From Enterococcus songbeiensis (GTDB lineage Bacteria > Bacillota > Bacilli > Lactobacillales > Enterococcaceae), in NCBI RefSeq assembly GCF_005405265.1, contig NZ_BJDS01000008.1, forward strand, positions 62,001 to 126,000: 64,000 nucleotides of DNA, in the 5' to 3' direction. Numbering within the stretch: the stretch's first letter is position 1; each line of letters begins with the position of its first letter. The notes beneath the pieces were generated by a model that worked only from the letters and a program-made list of their open reading frames with translations, had not been told where the DNA came from and did not search any database. The position numbers were made by a program, and so were the translations under genes. Below, piece by piece: positions 29,896-36,990 of the stretch.

Positions 29896-30666
29896 ATGGG
29901 CAATTTTTTAGAAATCAAACGCAAACATTACCGCTTTCCAGCATATTCAGATGAGGAAGGGGTCAAAATACAACGGGAAAACAAACGGCAGCTTTCTAAG
30001 ACGGATGATTGGATTTTAACCAAAATTCCAGATAATCATGAGAGCAATCGTGGCTATCAGTCTTCGCAAAGTGACTATCCAGAGGTTCATAATCCAGATC
30101 GAACATTGCGACGGTCACGAAAAATGACAGCTGAAAAACAAGGGCATTCTGTTCGTCAGCAAGAAGAGTTAAAGAAGCATCGGGAAAATTTACCGGATTA
30201 TGGGAAAAAGCAAGCACCTGAACCTAGTTTGACTGGTAAAACCTCTCTGTTTGGAGAGGACCATCGCCGATCCACGTACAAAGTTAAAACTAAACCGCAG
30301 GAAAAAATGGAAAGCACCGTGAAGCGAGAATATTCTGGACGCTCCTATTTTGTACCGAAATATATTCCGGCTTCGATTATTCCTGATCAAAAGCAAAGTG
30401 ATGTTCCAGAAGACGAATTGTTTCAGTCGATGAATAAATCGCGCGAGAGCTATTTGCTTTTTGATACAGAACCGACAGCTTATCAGGAAAAAAATGATTT
30501 GGACCCCAGCGTGCGAAAATTCAACCATTCTGAGGTGACCATGACCCGTGGACAATACCGCCGAACTTCCAAAGAAGAGAAAAAACGTTCTGTTTTGGAT
30601 CGCTCACTAAAAGGATTGATCGAGGATGGAGAACAAGAATTGGGTCGCAGCGGCTATTTCAAATAG
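29896..30666 (+). CDS. Hypothetical basic, probably disordered protein, 256 residues
   Basis: I do not recognise a family. It is rich in Lys, Arg, Glu, Ser and Gln, with no hydrophobic helix or signal, and looks largely disordered with a possible short structured piece around SGRSYFVPKYIPASIIP (about residues 147-163). It begins MGNFLEIKRKHYRFPAY. AAAAGGA lies 10 nt upstream of the ATG. It lies 68 nt after the GH13 gene and ends at a strong terminator, so it may be the last gene of the glycogen transcript, but nothing in it suggests glycogen metabolism; a nucleic-acid- or envelope-binding role is equally possible. Confidence 0.75.
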   Translation: MGNFLEIKRKHYRFPAYSDEEGVKIQRENKRQLSKTDDWILTKIPDNHESNRGYQSSQSDYPEVHNPDRTLRRSRKMTAEKQGHSVRQQEELKKHRENLPDYGKKQAPEPSLTGKTSLFGEDHRRSTYKVKTKPQEKMESTVKREYSGRSYFVPKYIPASIIPDQKQSDVPEDELFQSMNKSRESYLLFDTEPTAYQEKNDLDPSVRKFNHSEVTMTRGQYRRTSKEEKKRSVLDRSLKGLIEDGEQELGRSGYFK

Positions 30667-30674
30667 ATATGAGT

Positions 30675-30705
30675 AAAAAGCCCGCGAATTTTCGCGGGCT
30701 TTTTA
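30675..30705. terminator. Bidirectional terminator
   Basis: AAAGCCCGCGAA / TTCGCGGGCTTT with a tiny loop, GC-rich and followed by T. Shared by the convergent genes at 29896 (+) and 30987 (-). Confidence 0.93.
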
Positions 30706-30987
30706 AACGACAATTTTATTGTCTTCTTCTCGAATACCATAAATTTTTTTAGTAGTCGTTCCATCCCAAAACAACAGCTGCCGTCGCTTATTTTTCATTA
30801 AGGTTAGTAGCAATTCTTTCATAGAAAGAGGGGCTTTTCCTTTTTCAGAAAAGAAAATCAGTTGCCCCTCTTGGTCTATTTTGATCGTGGTAAAGGGAAT
30901 CACGTTTTTTTTCATAAAATAAATCCCAATGTAATCCTCATTTTTGGGATTTAAAGACAGTGTCGTCAATAATTCACTGGCTCGCAT
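30703..30987 (-). CDS. Hypothetical protein, 94 residues
   Basis: Small soluble protein with alternating strands (IGIYFMKKNVIPFTTIKIDQEG, LIFFSEKG) and a helix; no motif I recognise. ATG behind CAGGAGG. It lies 16 nt after the methyltransferase-like gene on the same strand, so the two are probably co-transcribed and end at the shared terminator. Confidence 0.7.
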   Translation of the reverse strand: MRASELLTTLSLNPKNEDYIGIYFMKKNVIPFTTIKIDQEGQLIFFSEKGKAPLSMKELLLTLMKNKRRQLLFWDGTTTKKIYGIREEDNKIVV

Positions 30988-31003
30988 AAGCGCCTCCTGC
31001 TAG

Positions 31004-31537
31004 TTAATTTTTTGCTTTTCCATATAAAAAATAGCGGGGAACCTTCTTTTTGTAGGTGAGGTAATCTAAGCCAAAGGTCTCTTCACACCAACGTTCTTCC
31101 GATAAGATAATCCAGTGGGCGGCAAATTGAAAGAGAAGTAACGAAAAAAACAAAACCCACGAACGAGTGAGAAAAACACAGCCAAGAAAATAAATAAAGT
31201 ACCCAAGATACATTGGATTACGGGAAAGACGAAACAACCCGGTTGTTATTAACTGCTTTTTTTCTGCAAAGGTGATTGTTGCCATGAGTAATAAGAGACA
31301 GCCTAATACATAAGTAGATAATCCGACAAAACTGACCCAGTCATCCAAATGAATGGTTAAAAAGAAGAGATAAATAAAAATAAAGAGCGTAGCCAGCTGA
31401 TAAAGAAGATAAAAGATTTCTTCAAGTCCCTTCATCGGAGGAAAGAAAGCCGCTCGCTTTAAGGCATCTTTGTTCAATAAGCCCAAGAGTATAAACCGAA
31501 TAAATAAAAGTGGTATCAGTAGAAGTCCCGCATTCAT
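31004..31537 (-). CDS. Isoprenylcysteine carboxyl methyltransferase-type membrane protein (ICMT/PEMT family)
   Basis: 177 residues from the ATG at 31537, chosen because GGAGG is 7 nt away, whereas the ATG at 31543 almost touches the SD. Four or five membrane helices; the C-terminal half holds the family motif GLFRLSRNPMYLGY and later EERWCEETFG, the SAM-binding/catalytic region of ICMT- and phospholipid-methyltransferase-like enzymes. Bacteria have no prenylated CaaX proteins, so the substrate (lipid or small molecule) is unknown. First gene of a two-gene unit. Confidence 0.8.
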   Translation of the reverse strand: MNAGLLLIPLLFIRFILLGLLNKDALKRAAFFPPMKGLEEIFYLLYQLATLFIFIYLFFLTIHLDDWVSFVGLSTYVLGCLLLLMATITFAEKKQLITTGLFRLSRNPMYLGYFIYFLGCVFLTRSWVLFFSLLLFQFAAHWIILSEERWCEETFGLDYLTYKKKVPRYFLYGKAKN

Positions 31538-31923
31538 CGTCATTCCTCCCAATCTTTCTTTTATCTTATCATAGCTTGCTGCGGAATGCAGATATCCAAG
31601 CTGCAAGAGAAAGCCGGTACTCTAGGAAAAGAAACGAGTTTTAATGAAAATCATCTCAAAAAACAATGGTTATTGCTTGCAATAATCGAACAACTTTTAT
31701 ACTATTGAGTAGTCAACAGACATCACTTTTAAAAAGAGTAACAGATAGCGAAGTCTTGGGGAAGAATCTTCTGCTTAAATCTGTTACTCTTACTTTGTTA
31801 TTTTATCATTTTTTTATTTTGGTGGAAAGCAAAAAGGTATAGATGTGCTGTTATCAAATTAGTTATTTTCTACGGTATGAATGAAAACATAAAGAGAAAG
31901 AAACGTTCTACTTTAAAAAAGTA
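31538..31923. other. Intergenic stretch with a long inverted repeat
   Basis: 386 nt without a convincing gene. The main feature is an inverted repeat at about 31733-31796: AGAGTAACAGAT and ATCTGTTACTCT flank a 30-nt loop that itself contains GAAG/CTTC. On the minus strand it is followed by five T and could end the tRNA-Leu transcript; on the plus strand a TTGCAA...TATACT pair (15-nt spacer, -10 at about 31698) stands before it. I see no open frame of note. Confidence 0.55.
31733..31796 (-). terminator. Candidate terminator of tRNA-Leu transcript (or hairpin RNA)
   Basis: Twelve- to thirteen-pair stem with a long loop; the minus-strand 3' side runs into TTTTT. It lies 128 nt past the tRNA 3' end, and a six-T run stands closer to the tRNA. 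Confidence 0.5.
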
Positions 31924-32006
31924 TGCGGCCGAGAAGACTCGAACTTCCACGGGATTTCTCCCACTGCCCCCTCAAGGCAGCGCGTCTGCCATTCCGCCAC
32001 GACCGC
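31924..32006 (-). tRNA. tRNA-Leu (anticodon GAG)
   Basis: The minus strand reads from GCGGTCG (acceptor) to CGGCCGC plus discriminator A. The anticodon arm is CTGCC-TTGAGGG-GGCAG, giving anticodon GAG, which reads CUC and CUU. A long variable arm with stem TGGGAGAAATCCCG and the T arm GTTCGAGTC confirm a class II leucine tRNA. CCA is not encoded: the sequence continues TAC, so CCA must be added after transcription. It is a lone tRNA, not in a cluster. Confidence 0.95.
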
Positions 32007-32011
32007 AAGTT

Positions 32012-32040
32012 TTGCAACAATAGTATCATATCAAGATTAT
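32012..32040 (+). promoter_or_regulatory. Candidate plus-strand promoter for the microprotein
   Basis: TTGCAA (32012-32017), 17-nt spacer, GATTAT (32035-32040). It would start the transcript just before the SD at 32051 and lies within the tRNA-Leu promoter region on the other strand. Confidence 0.4.
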
Positions 32041-32052
32041 TTTTTTTGTCAA
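32025..32052 (-). promoter_or_regulatory. Promoter of tRNA-Leu
   Basis: On the minus strand TTGACA (32052-32047), 16-nt spacer, TATGAT (32030-32025), with the tRNA 5' end 19 nt further. It overlaps the leader and SD of the divergent 56-residue gene. Confidence 0.75.
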
Positions 32053-32064
32053 GAGGTGTTTTTT

Positions 32065-32235
32065 TTGGATGGAAAAAAATTTGACGGCACGTTTGCCGGG
32101 TTAGGAATAGTTGTTGGAATCTTAATTGGTCTGGCAAAAGAAAATTTGATGTTTGGCTTGTTTTTAGGGGTAATTATCGGGATTGCCATGGACTGGCTAG
32201 CTAATCTGATAACGATGTATCAAAAGGATGAATAA
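32065..32235 (+). CDS. Glycine-rich membrane microprotein, 56 residues
   Basis: TTG start with AAGAGGTG 6 nt upstream, ending TAA. The product begins MDGKKFDGTFAGLG and has two hydrophobic stretches, about residues 11-23 (IVVGILIGLA) and 30-49 (FGLFLGVIIGIAMDWLANLI), separated by KEN and closed by a charged tail (YQKDE). Glycine spacing suggests tightly packed helices in a hairpin. No function known; small proteins of this kind are common in Firmicutes genomes. The clear SD, codon pattern and hydrophobic periodicity argue that it is real. Confidence 0.65.
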   Translation: MDGKKFDGTFAGLGIVVGILIGLAKENLMFGLFLGVIIGIAMDWLANLITMYQKDE

Positions 32236-32336
32236 AAGTAAAACTTTTTTGAAAAGAAGAATCGAAGGATTGTAATTTTGGCTTTCTTCAATTACTGTTA
32301 TAAGAAATACCATTGCTGAAGGAGACAACCGATAAG

Positions 32337-33554
32337 ATGAAAAATTTTGCAAAATCAAATAAGCTTGAAGGCGTCAGCTATGATGTTCGAGGACCGGTTT
32401 TGGAAGAAGCAGAACGAATGCAGGAGGAAGGAATCAGTATTTTAAAGCTGAATACTGGAAATCCGGCTCCTTTTGGGTTTGAGGCACCGAATGAAATCAT
32501 TCGAGATTTGATTATGAACGTCCGTGATTCAGAAGGCTATTCAGATTCGAAAGGAATTTTTGCTGCCCGCAAAGCAATCGAGCAATATTGTCAGTTAAAG
32601 AAATTTCCTAATGTCACTATCAATGATATTTATACTGGAAACGGCGTCAGTGAATTGATTACCCTGTGTATGCAGGGGTTGTGTAACAACGGCGATGAAA
32701 TTCTTGTACCTGCTCCAGATTACCCATTGTGGACCGCTTCTGTTTCTTTAGCTGGAGGAAAACCGGTTCATTATATTTGTGATGAACAAAGTGAATGGTA
32801 TCCAGATCTTGCCGATATTCGTTCGAAGGTCACGGATAAAACGAAAGCAATCATTATTATCAATCCCAATAATCCTACAGGAGCATTGTATCCAAAAGAA
32901 ATTTTGGAAGGCATCGTGGAGATTGCCAGAGAAAATGATTTGATTATTTTTTCTGATGAAATCTATGATCGATTGGTGATGGATGGACGTCAACATATCC
33001 CAATTGCTACGTTAGCACCTGATCGTTTTGTCGTTACTTTGAATGGATTATCTAAATCTCATCGTGTAGCCGGTTTTCGAGTTGGCTGGATGGTGTTGAG
33101 CGGAAACAAAGCCCACGCAAAAGATTATATTGAAGGTTTGAATATGCTGTCTTCAATGCGCTTGTGCTCGAACGTTCTTTCCCAACAAATCATTCAAACG
33201 GCTCTAGGTGGGTATCAAAGTGTGGATGACTTGCTGTTGCCCGGGGGACGTATTTATGAGCAAAGGGAATATATTTACAAAGCAATCAATGATATTCCCG
33301 GTTTATCCGCGGTGAAACCGAAAGCAGCCTTTTATATTTTCCCGAAAATCGATACCAAAAGGTTTAATATTACGAATGATGAACAATTTGTTCTGGATTT
33401 CTTGCATCAGCATAAAATTTTGCTGGTTCATGGCGGCGGCTTCAACTGGGAAGCACCGGATCATTTTCGTCTCGTTTATTTACCAAAAATGGACGACTTA
33501 AAATGGACGACGGCTAAAATGCGAGAATTTTTAGCTACCTATCAACAAAAATAA
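32337..33554 (+). CDS. alaA: Alanine-synthesising PLP aminotransferase, AlaA-type
   Basis: Class I/II aminotransferase that makes alanine from pyruvate and glutamate. 405 residues from ATG 32337 (SD GAAGGAGA upstream), the same length as E. coli AlaA and alike along its whole length: YDVRGPVLEEA, LNTGNPAPFGF, NGVSELI, PAPDYPLWTA, INPNNPTGA, the PLP lysine in LNGLSKSHRVAGFRVGWMV, and NMLSSMRLCSNV. Ends at a strong terminator, so single-gene transcription is likely. Confidence 0.92.
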   Translation: MKNFAKSNKLEGVSYDVRGPVLEEAERMQEEGISILKLNTGNPAPFGFEAPNEIIRDLIMNVRDSEGYSDSKGIFAARKAIEQYCQLKKFPNVTINDIYTGNGVSELITLCMQGLCNNGDEILVPAPDYPLWTASVSLAGGKPVHYICDEQSEWYPDLADIRSKVTDKTKAIIIINPNNPTGALYPKEILEGIVEIARENDLIIFSDEIYDRLVMDGRQHIPIATLAPDRFVVTLNGLSKSHRVAGFRVGWMVLSGNKAHAKDYIEGLNMLSSMRLCSNVLSQQIIQTALGGYQSVDDLLLPGGRIYEQREYIYKAINDIPGLSAVKPKAAFYIFPKIDTKRFNITNDEQFVLDFLHQHKILLVHGGGFNWEAPDHFRLVYLPKMDDLKWTTAKMREFLATYQQK

Positions 33555-33555
33555 G

Positions 33556-33617
33556 CAAAACAGCATTTTCCAACTGAGGACTTCTTTCGGCCCCTGTGTT
33601 GGAGAATGCTGTTTTTT
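33556..33617 (+). terminator. Long-loop terminator after alaA
   Basis: AACAGCATTTTCCAAC pairs with GTTGGAGAATGCTGTT around a 26-nt loop containing GAGGACTTCTT (33576-33586), then six T. Confidence 0.88.
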
Positions 33618-33703
33618 ATGTTAAATGATAAATTAATGAAATAAAAATCGTATTAGTAGACAAAAATAGGTCCCGTTTGTTATTTTGACAAATAAGAATA
33701 CGA

Positions 33704-33743
33704 GAAAAAATAGCTACAAGAAGCAACCAGAAGAAGCAGCTAT
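33704..33743 (-). terminator. Terminator of the DUF2187-like gene
   Basis: On the minus strand ATAGCT...AGCTAT with inner pairing between GCTTCTTC and GAAGC-type arms, then six T. Confidence 0.6.
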
Positions 33744-33750
33744 CGTTTTG

Positions 33751-33936
33751 TTAAGGTAATATCGGGGAAGGTTCACAATCTTTTTTGCTGACAATCAGCC
33801 GATTTGCAAATTTTTCTGTGATTTCTTCACAGGAAGGTTCAGCAACATTGATTAAAAAAGAATTTTCATATTCCTTTTCGATCCGGCCTTTAAATAATCG
33901 GTGCTTCCATTTAAACGTAACCAGCGCTTCACTCAT
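33751..33936 (-). CDS. Small DUF2187/KOW-like protein, 61 residues
   Basis: Sixty-one residues with the pattern FKGRIEKEYENSFLINV, which resembles the KGxVEKVYENSVxVD signature of DUF2187 (Bacillus YkvS-type) proteins, a small SH3/KOW-like barrel of unknown role. ATG behind TAGGAGT, 9-nt spacer. Divergent from the RRNPP-like regulator, so the 135-nt gap holds both promoters. It lacks a signal peptide and is therefore unlikely to be the regulator's peptide pheromone. Confidence 0.6.
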   Translation of the reverse strand: MSEALVTFKWKHRLFKGRIEKEYENSFLINVAEPSCEEITEKFANRLIVSKKDCEPSPILP

Positions 33937-34071
33937 GTAATCAACTCCTACTATATATTAATCGAAAAAAAATCATGATTTCTTGAGAGGGTAGTTAGTG
34001 TTCTTTTTGTATTATGTGATAAACTAAACAATAATGATAATGCGAATTAGCATATAAAAAAGGTGAGTTTT

Positions 34072-34902
34072 ATGGCGGAAAAATTTTCATTTGGCGGGGT
34101 CATTCGGGAAATTCGCAAAGAGCGGCAGTTATCGCAAAAAATGCTTAGTCAGGATATCTGTTCTCAAAGCGTTTTGAGTCGTATCGAAAATAATGAAGAA
34201 TTACCTAATGTTTTGGTGATGCAACAATTATGTGAACGTTTGAACGTGACTATTGATCAGGTTATGTTGTTTCATCGCTATGATATTCAAAAAAGCCAAC
34301 AAATTTTAGAACAGATGGAATATCATTTTTTTCATAATGAGTATGAAAAATTAGAAGAGTTGTTGGAGCAGACCCATGTATTGAATCAACTGTATCTCGA
34401 TACAGACCTTCAATTGTATTACTACTATGAAGGTAGTTGCAAATTTTATCTGCATCAGGACTATAATGGTGCCTTGCTGAGTCTTAAGCAGGGACTTTCA
34501 TATACTTTTCAAGTGAATAAAATCCATATGTCAGCCAATGAGATCCAGTTGCTTAGTTGTATCGGTCGAGTGTACTCAGCTTTAGGGGATACAGCACAAG
34601 CACAAACCCATCTGGAAAAAAGCATGACTCTTTATGGAGGGTTGCCAGCGCAACGCCGCAATAATCGGTTGACAAAAATTTTCTTCAACTATGGCAGTTT
34701 TTTACTGGAACAAAAAGACTATCAGCAGGCGTTAACTTTTGTCAGTCAGGGAATCGAGCTGGCTCATGCGAAAAAAAGTTATTACTATCTGGGAGAACTC
34801 TTTCAGTTAAAAGCACAACTTTTAGAAGCCTCTCAGAATAGAGAAGCCGCAGCACAGTATTTTACTCGTTACCGACAAATGGAAGAAATAAATAAAATTT
34901 AA
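34072..34902 (+). CDS. RRNPP-type transcriptional regulator (XRE helix-turn-helix plus TPR)
   Basis: 276 residues from ATG 34072, with AAAAGGTGA upstream; a GTG at 34063 is possible but lies on the SD. The N-terminal helix-turn-helix (about 5-62) contains LSQKMLSQDICSQSVLSRIEN. The rest is TPR-like helices (about 75-270; LGDTAQAQTHLEKS, EQKDYQQALTFVSQGIELA). This architecture is that of PlcR/Rgg-type regulators that bind secreted peptides. I find no small secreted-peptide gene beside it, so the ligand is unknown. It stands 76 nt before nagA, which has its own promoter. Confidence 0.85.
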   Translation: MAEKFSFGGVIREIRKERQLSQKMLSQDICSQSVLSRIENNEELPNVLVMQQLCERLNVTIDQVMLFHRYDIQKSQQILEQMEYHFFHNEYEKLEELLEQTHVLNQLYLDTDLQLYYYYEGSCKFYLHQDYNGALLSLKQGLSYTFQVNKIHMSANEIQLLSCIGRVYSALGDTAQAQTHLEKSMTLYGGLPAQRRNNRLTKIFFNYGSFLLEQKDYQQALTFVSQGIELAHAKKSYYYLGELFQLKAQLLEASQNREAAAQYFTRYRQMEEINKI

Positions 34903-34920
34903 AATGGTGTAGACCTTTTC

Positions 34921-34949
34921 TTGACTTCTTTTGGCAATAGGAGTAGTTT
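34921..34949 (+). promoter_or_regulatory. nagA promoter
   Basis: TTGACT (34921-34926), 17-nt spacer, TAGTTT (34944-34949). Good -35, weak -10. It starts 18 nt after the regulator's stop codon. Confidence 0.55.
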
Positions 34950-34978
34950 TAAATTAGAAAATTAAAGGAGCGAGTGCA

Positions 34979-36127
34979 ATGAAAACATTTATTTTTGCTG
35001 ACAAGTTTTTCTTGAAATCTGGTGTAAAAGGACCCGGCTATTTAGAAATCACAGAAGGAAAATTTGGTGATTTTACTTCTGAATTGTCTGACAAGGACGC
35101 AAAAGTAATCGATCAAAGCGGAAAATGGATTGCCCCCGGCTTAGTGGATACACATATTCACGGTTTTATGAATCATGACGTGATGGATAACGATGCAGAA
35201 GGAATCAAAGCAATGAGTGAAGGCTTGCTTTCTTGTGGTGTAACTTCTTTCTTGCCTACAACTTTGACTTCCAGCAAGGAACGTTTGCGGGATGTAGCAG
35301 AAACTGTCGGCAAGGTGCATCAAGAGGTAACCGGAGCTAAAATTCAAGGTATTTATTTTGAAGGACCTTTCTTTACAGAAGAACATAAAGGTGCGCAAAA
35401 TCCTTCTTATTTTGGTGATCCTGATTTGGCAACTTTCCATGAATGGCAAGAAGCTTCAGGCGGAATCATCAAAAAAATTGCTTTAGCACCTGAACGTAAG
35501 GGTGTGGCAGAATTTGTGGAACAAGTGACCAGCGAAGGTGTGGTGGTTTCTTTAGGACACAGTAATGCAACCTTAGAAGAAGCACAGCACGCTGTTGAAG
35601 CGGGAGCGAGTGTTTTCGTTCATGCCTACAATGGAATGCGGGGATTGAATCACCGTGAACCAGGTATGGTTGGGGCATTATTGTCATTGGAACATGTTTT
35701 TTCTGAATTGATTTGTGATGGTCATCATGTTCATCCTCAAGCGGCAGAAATTTTGATGGAAAAAGCTGGACATGATCATGTGGCATTGATTACCGACTGT
35801 ATGATGGCCGGAGGAATGCCTGATGGACATTATATGTTGGGAGAATTTCCGGTGGTAGTAAAAGACGGTACCGCCCGTTTAGAATCTGGAAATCTTGCCG
35901 GCAGTATCTTGAGATTAAAGGAAGCTATCAAAAATGTTGTTGACTGGGGAATTGCAACACCAGAACAAGCAGTGATGATGGGCTCATTAGTACCAGCTAT
36001 CAGTTGTAAAATTGACGATGCCTGTGGATCAATCGCAAAAAATCGTGCTGCAGACTTTATCGTTTTAAATCCAGATATGACGTTAGCCGCAACATATCTT
36101 GACGGAGTAGAACGTTACCACGCATAA
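34979..36127 (+). CDS. nagA: N-acetylglucosamine-6-phosphate deacetylase
   Basis: Converts GlcNAc-6-P to glucosamine-6-P and acetate in amino-sugar use and cell-wall recycling. 382 residues of the amidohydrolase fold. Seen are the metal-binding DTHIHG, YFEGPFF, SLGHSNAT, VHAYNGMRGLNHREPG, ICDGHHVHP and the catalytic LITDCMMA aspartate. ATG behind AAAGGAG, 9-nt spacer. nagB is not next to it. Ends at a strong terminator. Confidence 0.95.
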   Translation: MKTFIFADKFFLKSGVKGPGYLEITEGKFGDFTSELSDKDAKVIDQSGKWIAPGLVDTHIHGFMNHDVMDNDAEGIKAMSEGLLSCGVTSFLPTTLTSSKERLRDVAETVGKVHQEVTGAKIQGIYFEGPFFTEEHKGAQNPSYFGDPDLATFHEWQEASGGIIKKIALAPERKGVAEFVEQVTSEGVVVSLGHSNATLEEAQHAVEAGASVFVHAYNGMRGLNHREPGMVGALLSLEHVFSELICDGHHVHPQAAEILMEKAGHDHVALITDCMMAGGMPDGHYMLGEFPVVVKDGTARLESGNLAGSILRLKEAIKNVVDWGIATPEQAVMMGSLVPAISCKIDDACGSIAKNRAADFIVLNPDMTLAATYLDGVERYHA

Positions 36128-36143
36128 AAACAAATCAGACCGA

Positions 36144-36189
36144 ACCGACTAGTTTCTGTTTTACGACAGAAATTAGTCGGTTTTTTTTT
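36144..36189 (+). terminator. Strong terminator after nagA
   Basis: ACCGACTAGTTTCTGT pairs with ACAGAAATTAGTCGGT around a short loop, then nine T. Confidence 0.93.
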
Positions 36190-36241
36190 GAAGAAATCCT
36201 TTTCTTTCCTAAAAGATAGCCGCGGTTTTCTTTCTGAATTA

Positions 36242-36250
36242 TGGTACACT
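36242..36250 (+). promoter_or_regulatory. Extended -10 promoter of the ABC transporter genes
   Basis: TGGTACACT: an extended -10 (TGN then TACACT) 31 nt before the ATG. No good -35 is visible, which extended -10 promoters tolerate. Confidence 0.5.
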
Positions 36251-36281
36251 AGAAGGGAAATAACTAAAGGAGCAGGATACG

Positions 36282-36983
36282 ATGAGCTATATTGATGTCA
36301 TTAATGAAGTAAAAAAATATCAAATGGGCGACACAACGATTATGGCAAATGATGGAATCACTTTTCCCGTTGAAAAAGGAGAAATCGCAGTTATCTTAGG
36401 TCCGAGTGGGGCGGGGAAATCCACCGTCTTAAATATACTTGGCGGCATGGACACCTGTGACAGTGGTCAAGTGGTGATCGATGGAGTGGATATTGCTGGA
36501 TTTAACGCAAAACAATTAACGGAATATCGCCGTTACGATGTCGGTTTTGTTTTTCAATTTTATAATTTGGTTCCGAATTTGACTGCGAAAGAAAATGTAG
36601 AGTTAGCGTCACAAATTGTGAACGATGCCATGGATGCGGAAGAAGTTTTACTACAGGTCGGTCTAGGTAAACGGATGAATAATTTTCCGGCCCAGCTTTC
36701 TGGTGGAGAACAACAACGGGTGACGATTGCCCGGGCTTTAGCAAAAAAACCGAAACTTTTGTTGTGTGATGAACCGACAGGAGCGCTGGATTATGAAACA
36801 GGAAAACAAATTTTACAGATTTTGCAGGACACGGCTCGGAATATGGGAACGACGGTCTTAATCATTACCCATAATTCTCAGATTGCACCGATGGCTGACC
36901 GAGTGATCCGCATTAATGATGCAAAAGTTCGCAGCATTGAGGTCAATGAACAGCCGACACCGGTAGATGAAATAGAATGGTAG
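36282..36983 (+). CDS. ABC transporter ATP-binding protein (MacB/LolD type)
   Basis: 233-residue nucleotide-binding subunit: Walker [11 protein letters not shown]-loop [12 protein letters not shown], signature LSGGEQQR, Walker [13 protein letters not shown] and the H-loop ITHN. The sequence is of the LolD/MacB group, whose partners are FtsX-like permeases, matching the next gene 7 nt downstream. SD AAAGGAG. Such systems in Firmicutes act in peptide/antibiotic defence, envelope stress or hydrolase activation; the substrate here cannot be told. Confidence 0.92.
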   Translation: MSYIDVINEVKKYQMGDTTIMANDGITFPVEKGEIAVILGPSGAGKSTVLNILGGMDTCDSGQVVIDGVDIAGFNAKQLTEYRRYDVGFVFQFYNLVPNLTAKENVELASQIVNDAMDAEEVLLQVGLGKRMNNFPAQLSGGEQQRVTIARALAKKPKLLLCDEPTGALDYETGKQILQILQDTARNMGTTVLIITHNSQIAPMADRVIRINDAKVRSIEVNEQPTPVDEIEW

Positions 36984-36990
36984 GAAGAGA

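Noticed and set aside
29896-30987. Toxin-antitoxin idea for the basic 256-residue and the 94-residue proteins
   Set aside because: They are convergent with a terminator between, the sizes do not fit, and neither has a toxin or antitoxin motif.
31913-32137. A 74-residue minus-strand open frame across the tRNA-Leu gene
   Set aside because: It is the antisense and sense reading of the tRNA and its promoter; no SD and no protein-like composition.
33751-33936. Peptide pheromone for the RRNPP-like regulator
   Set aside because: No signal peptide or hydrophobic core; the sequence looks like a small KOW/DUF2187 protein.
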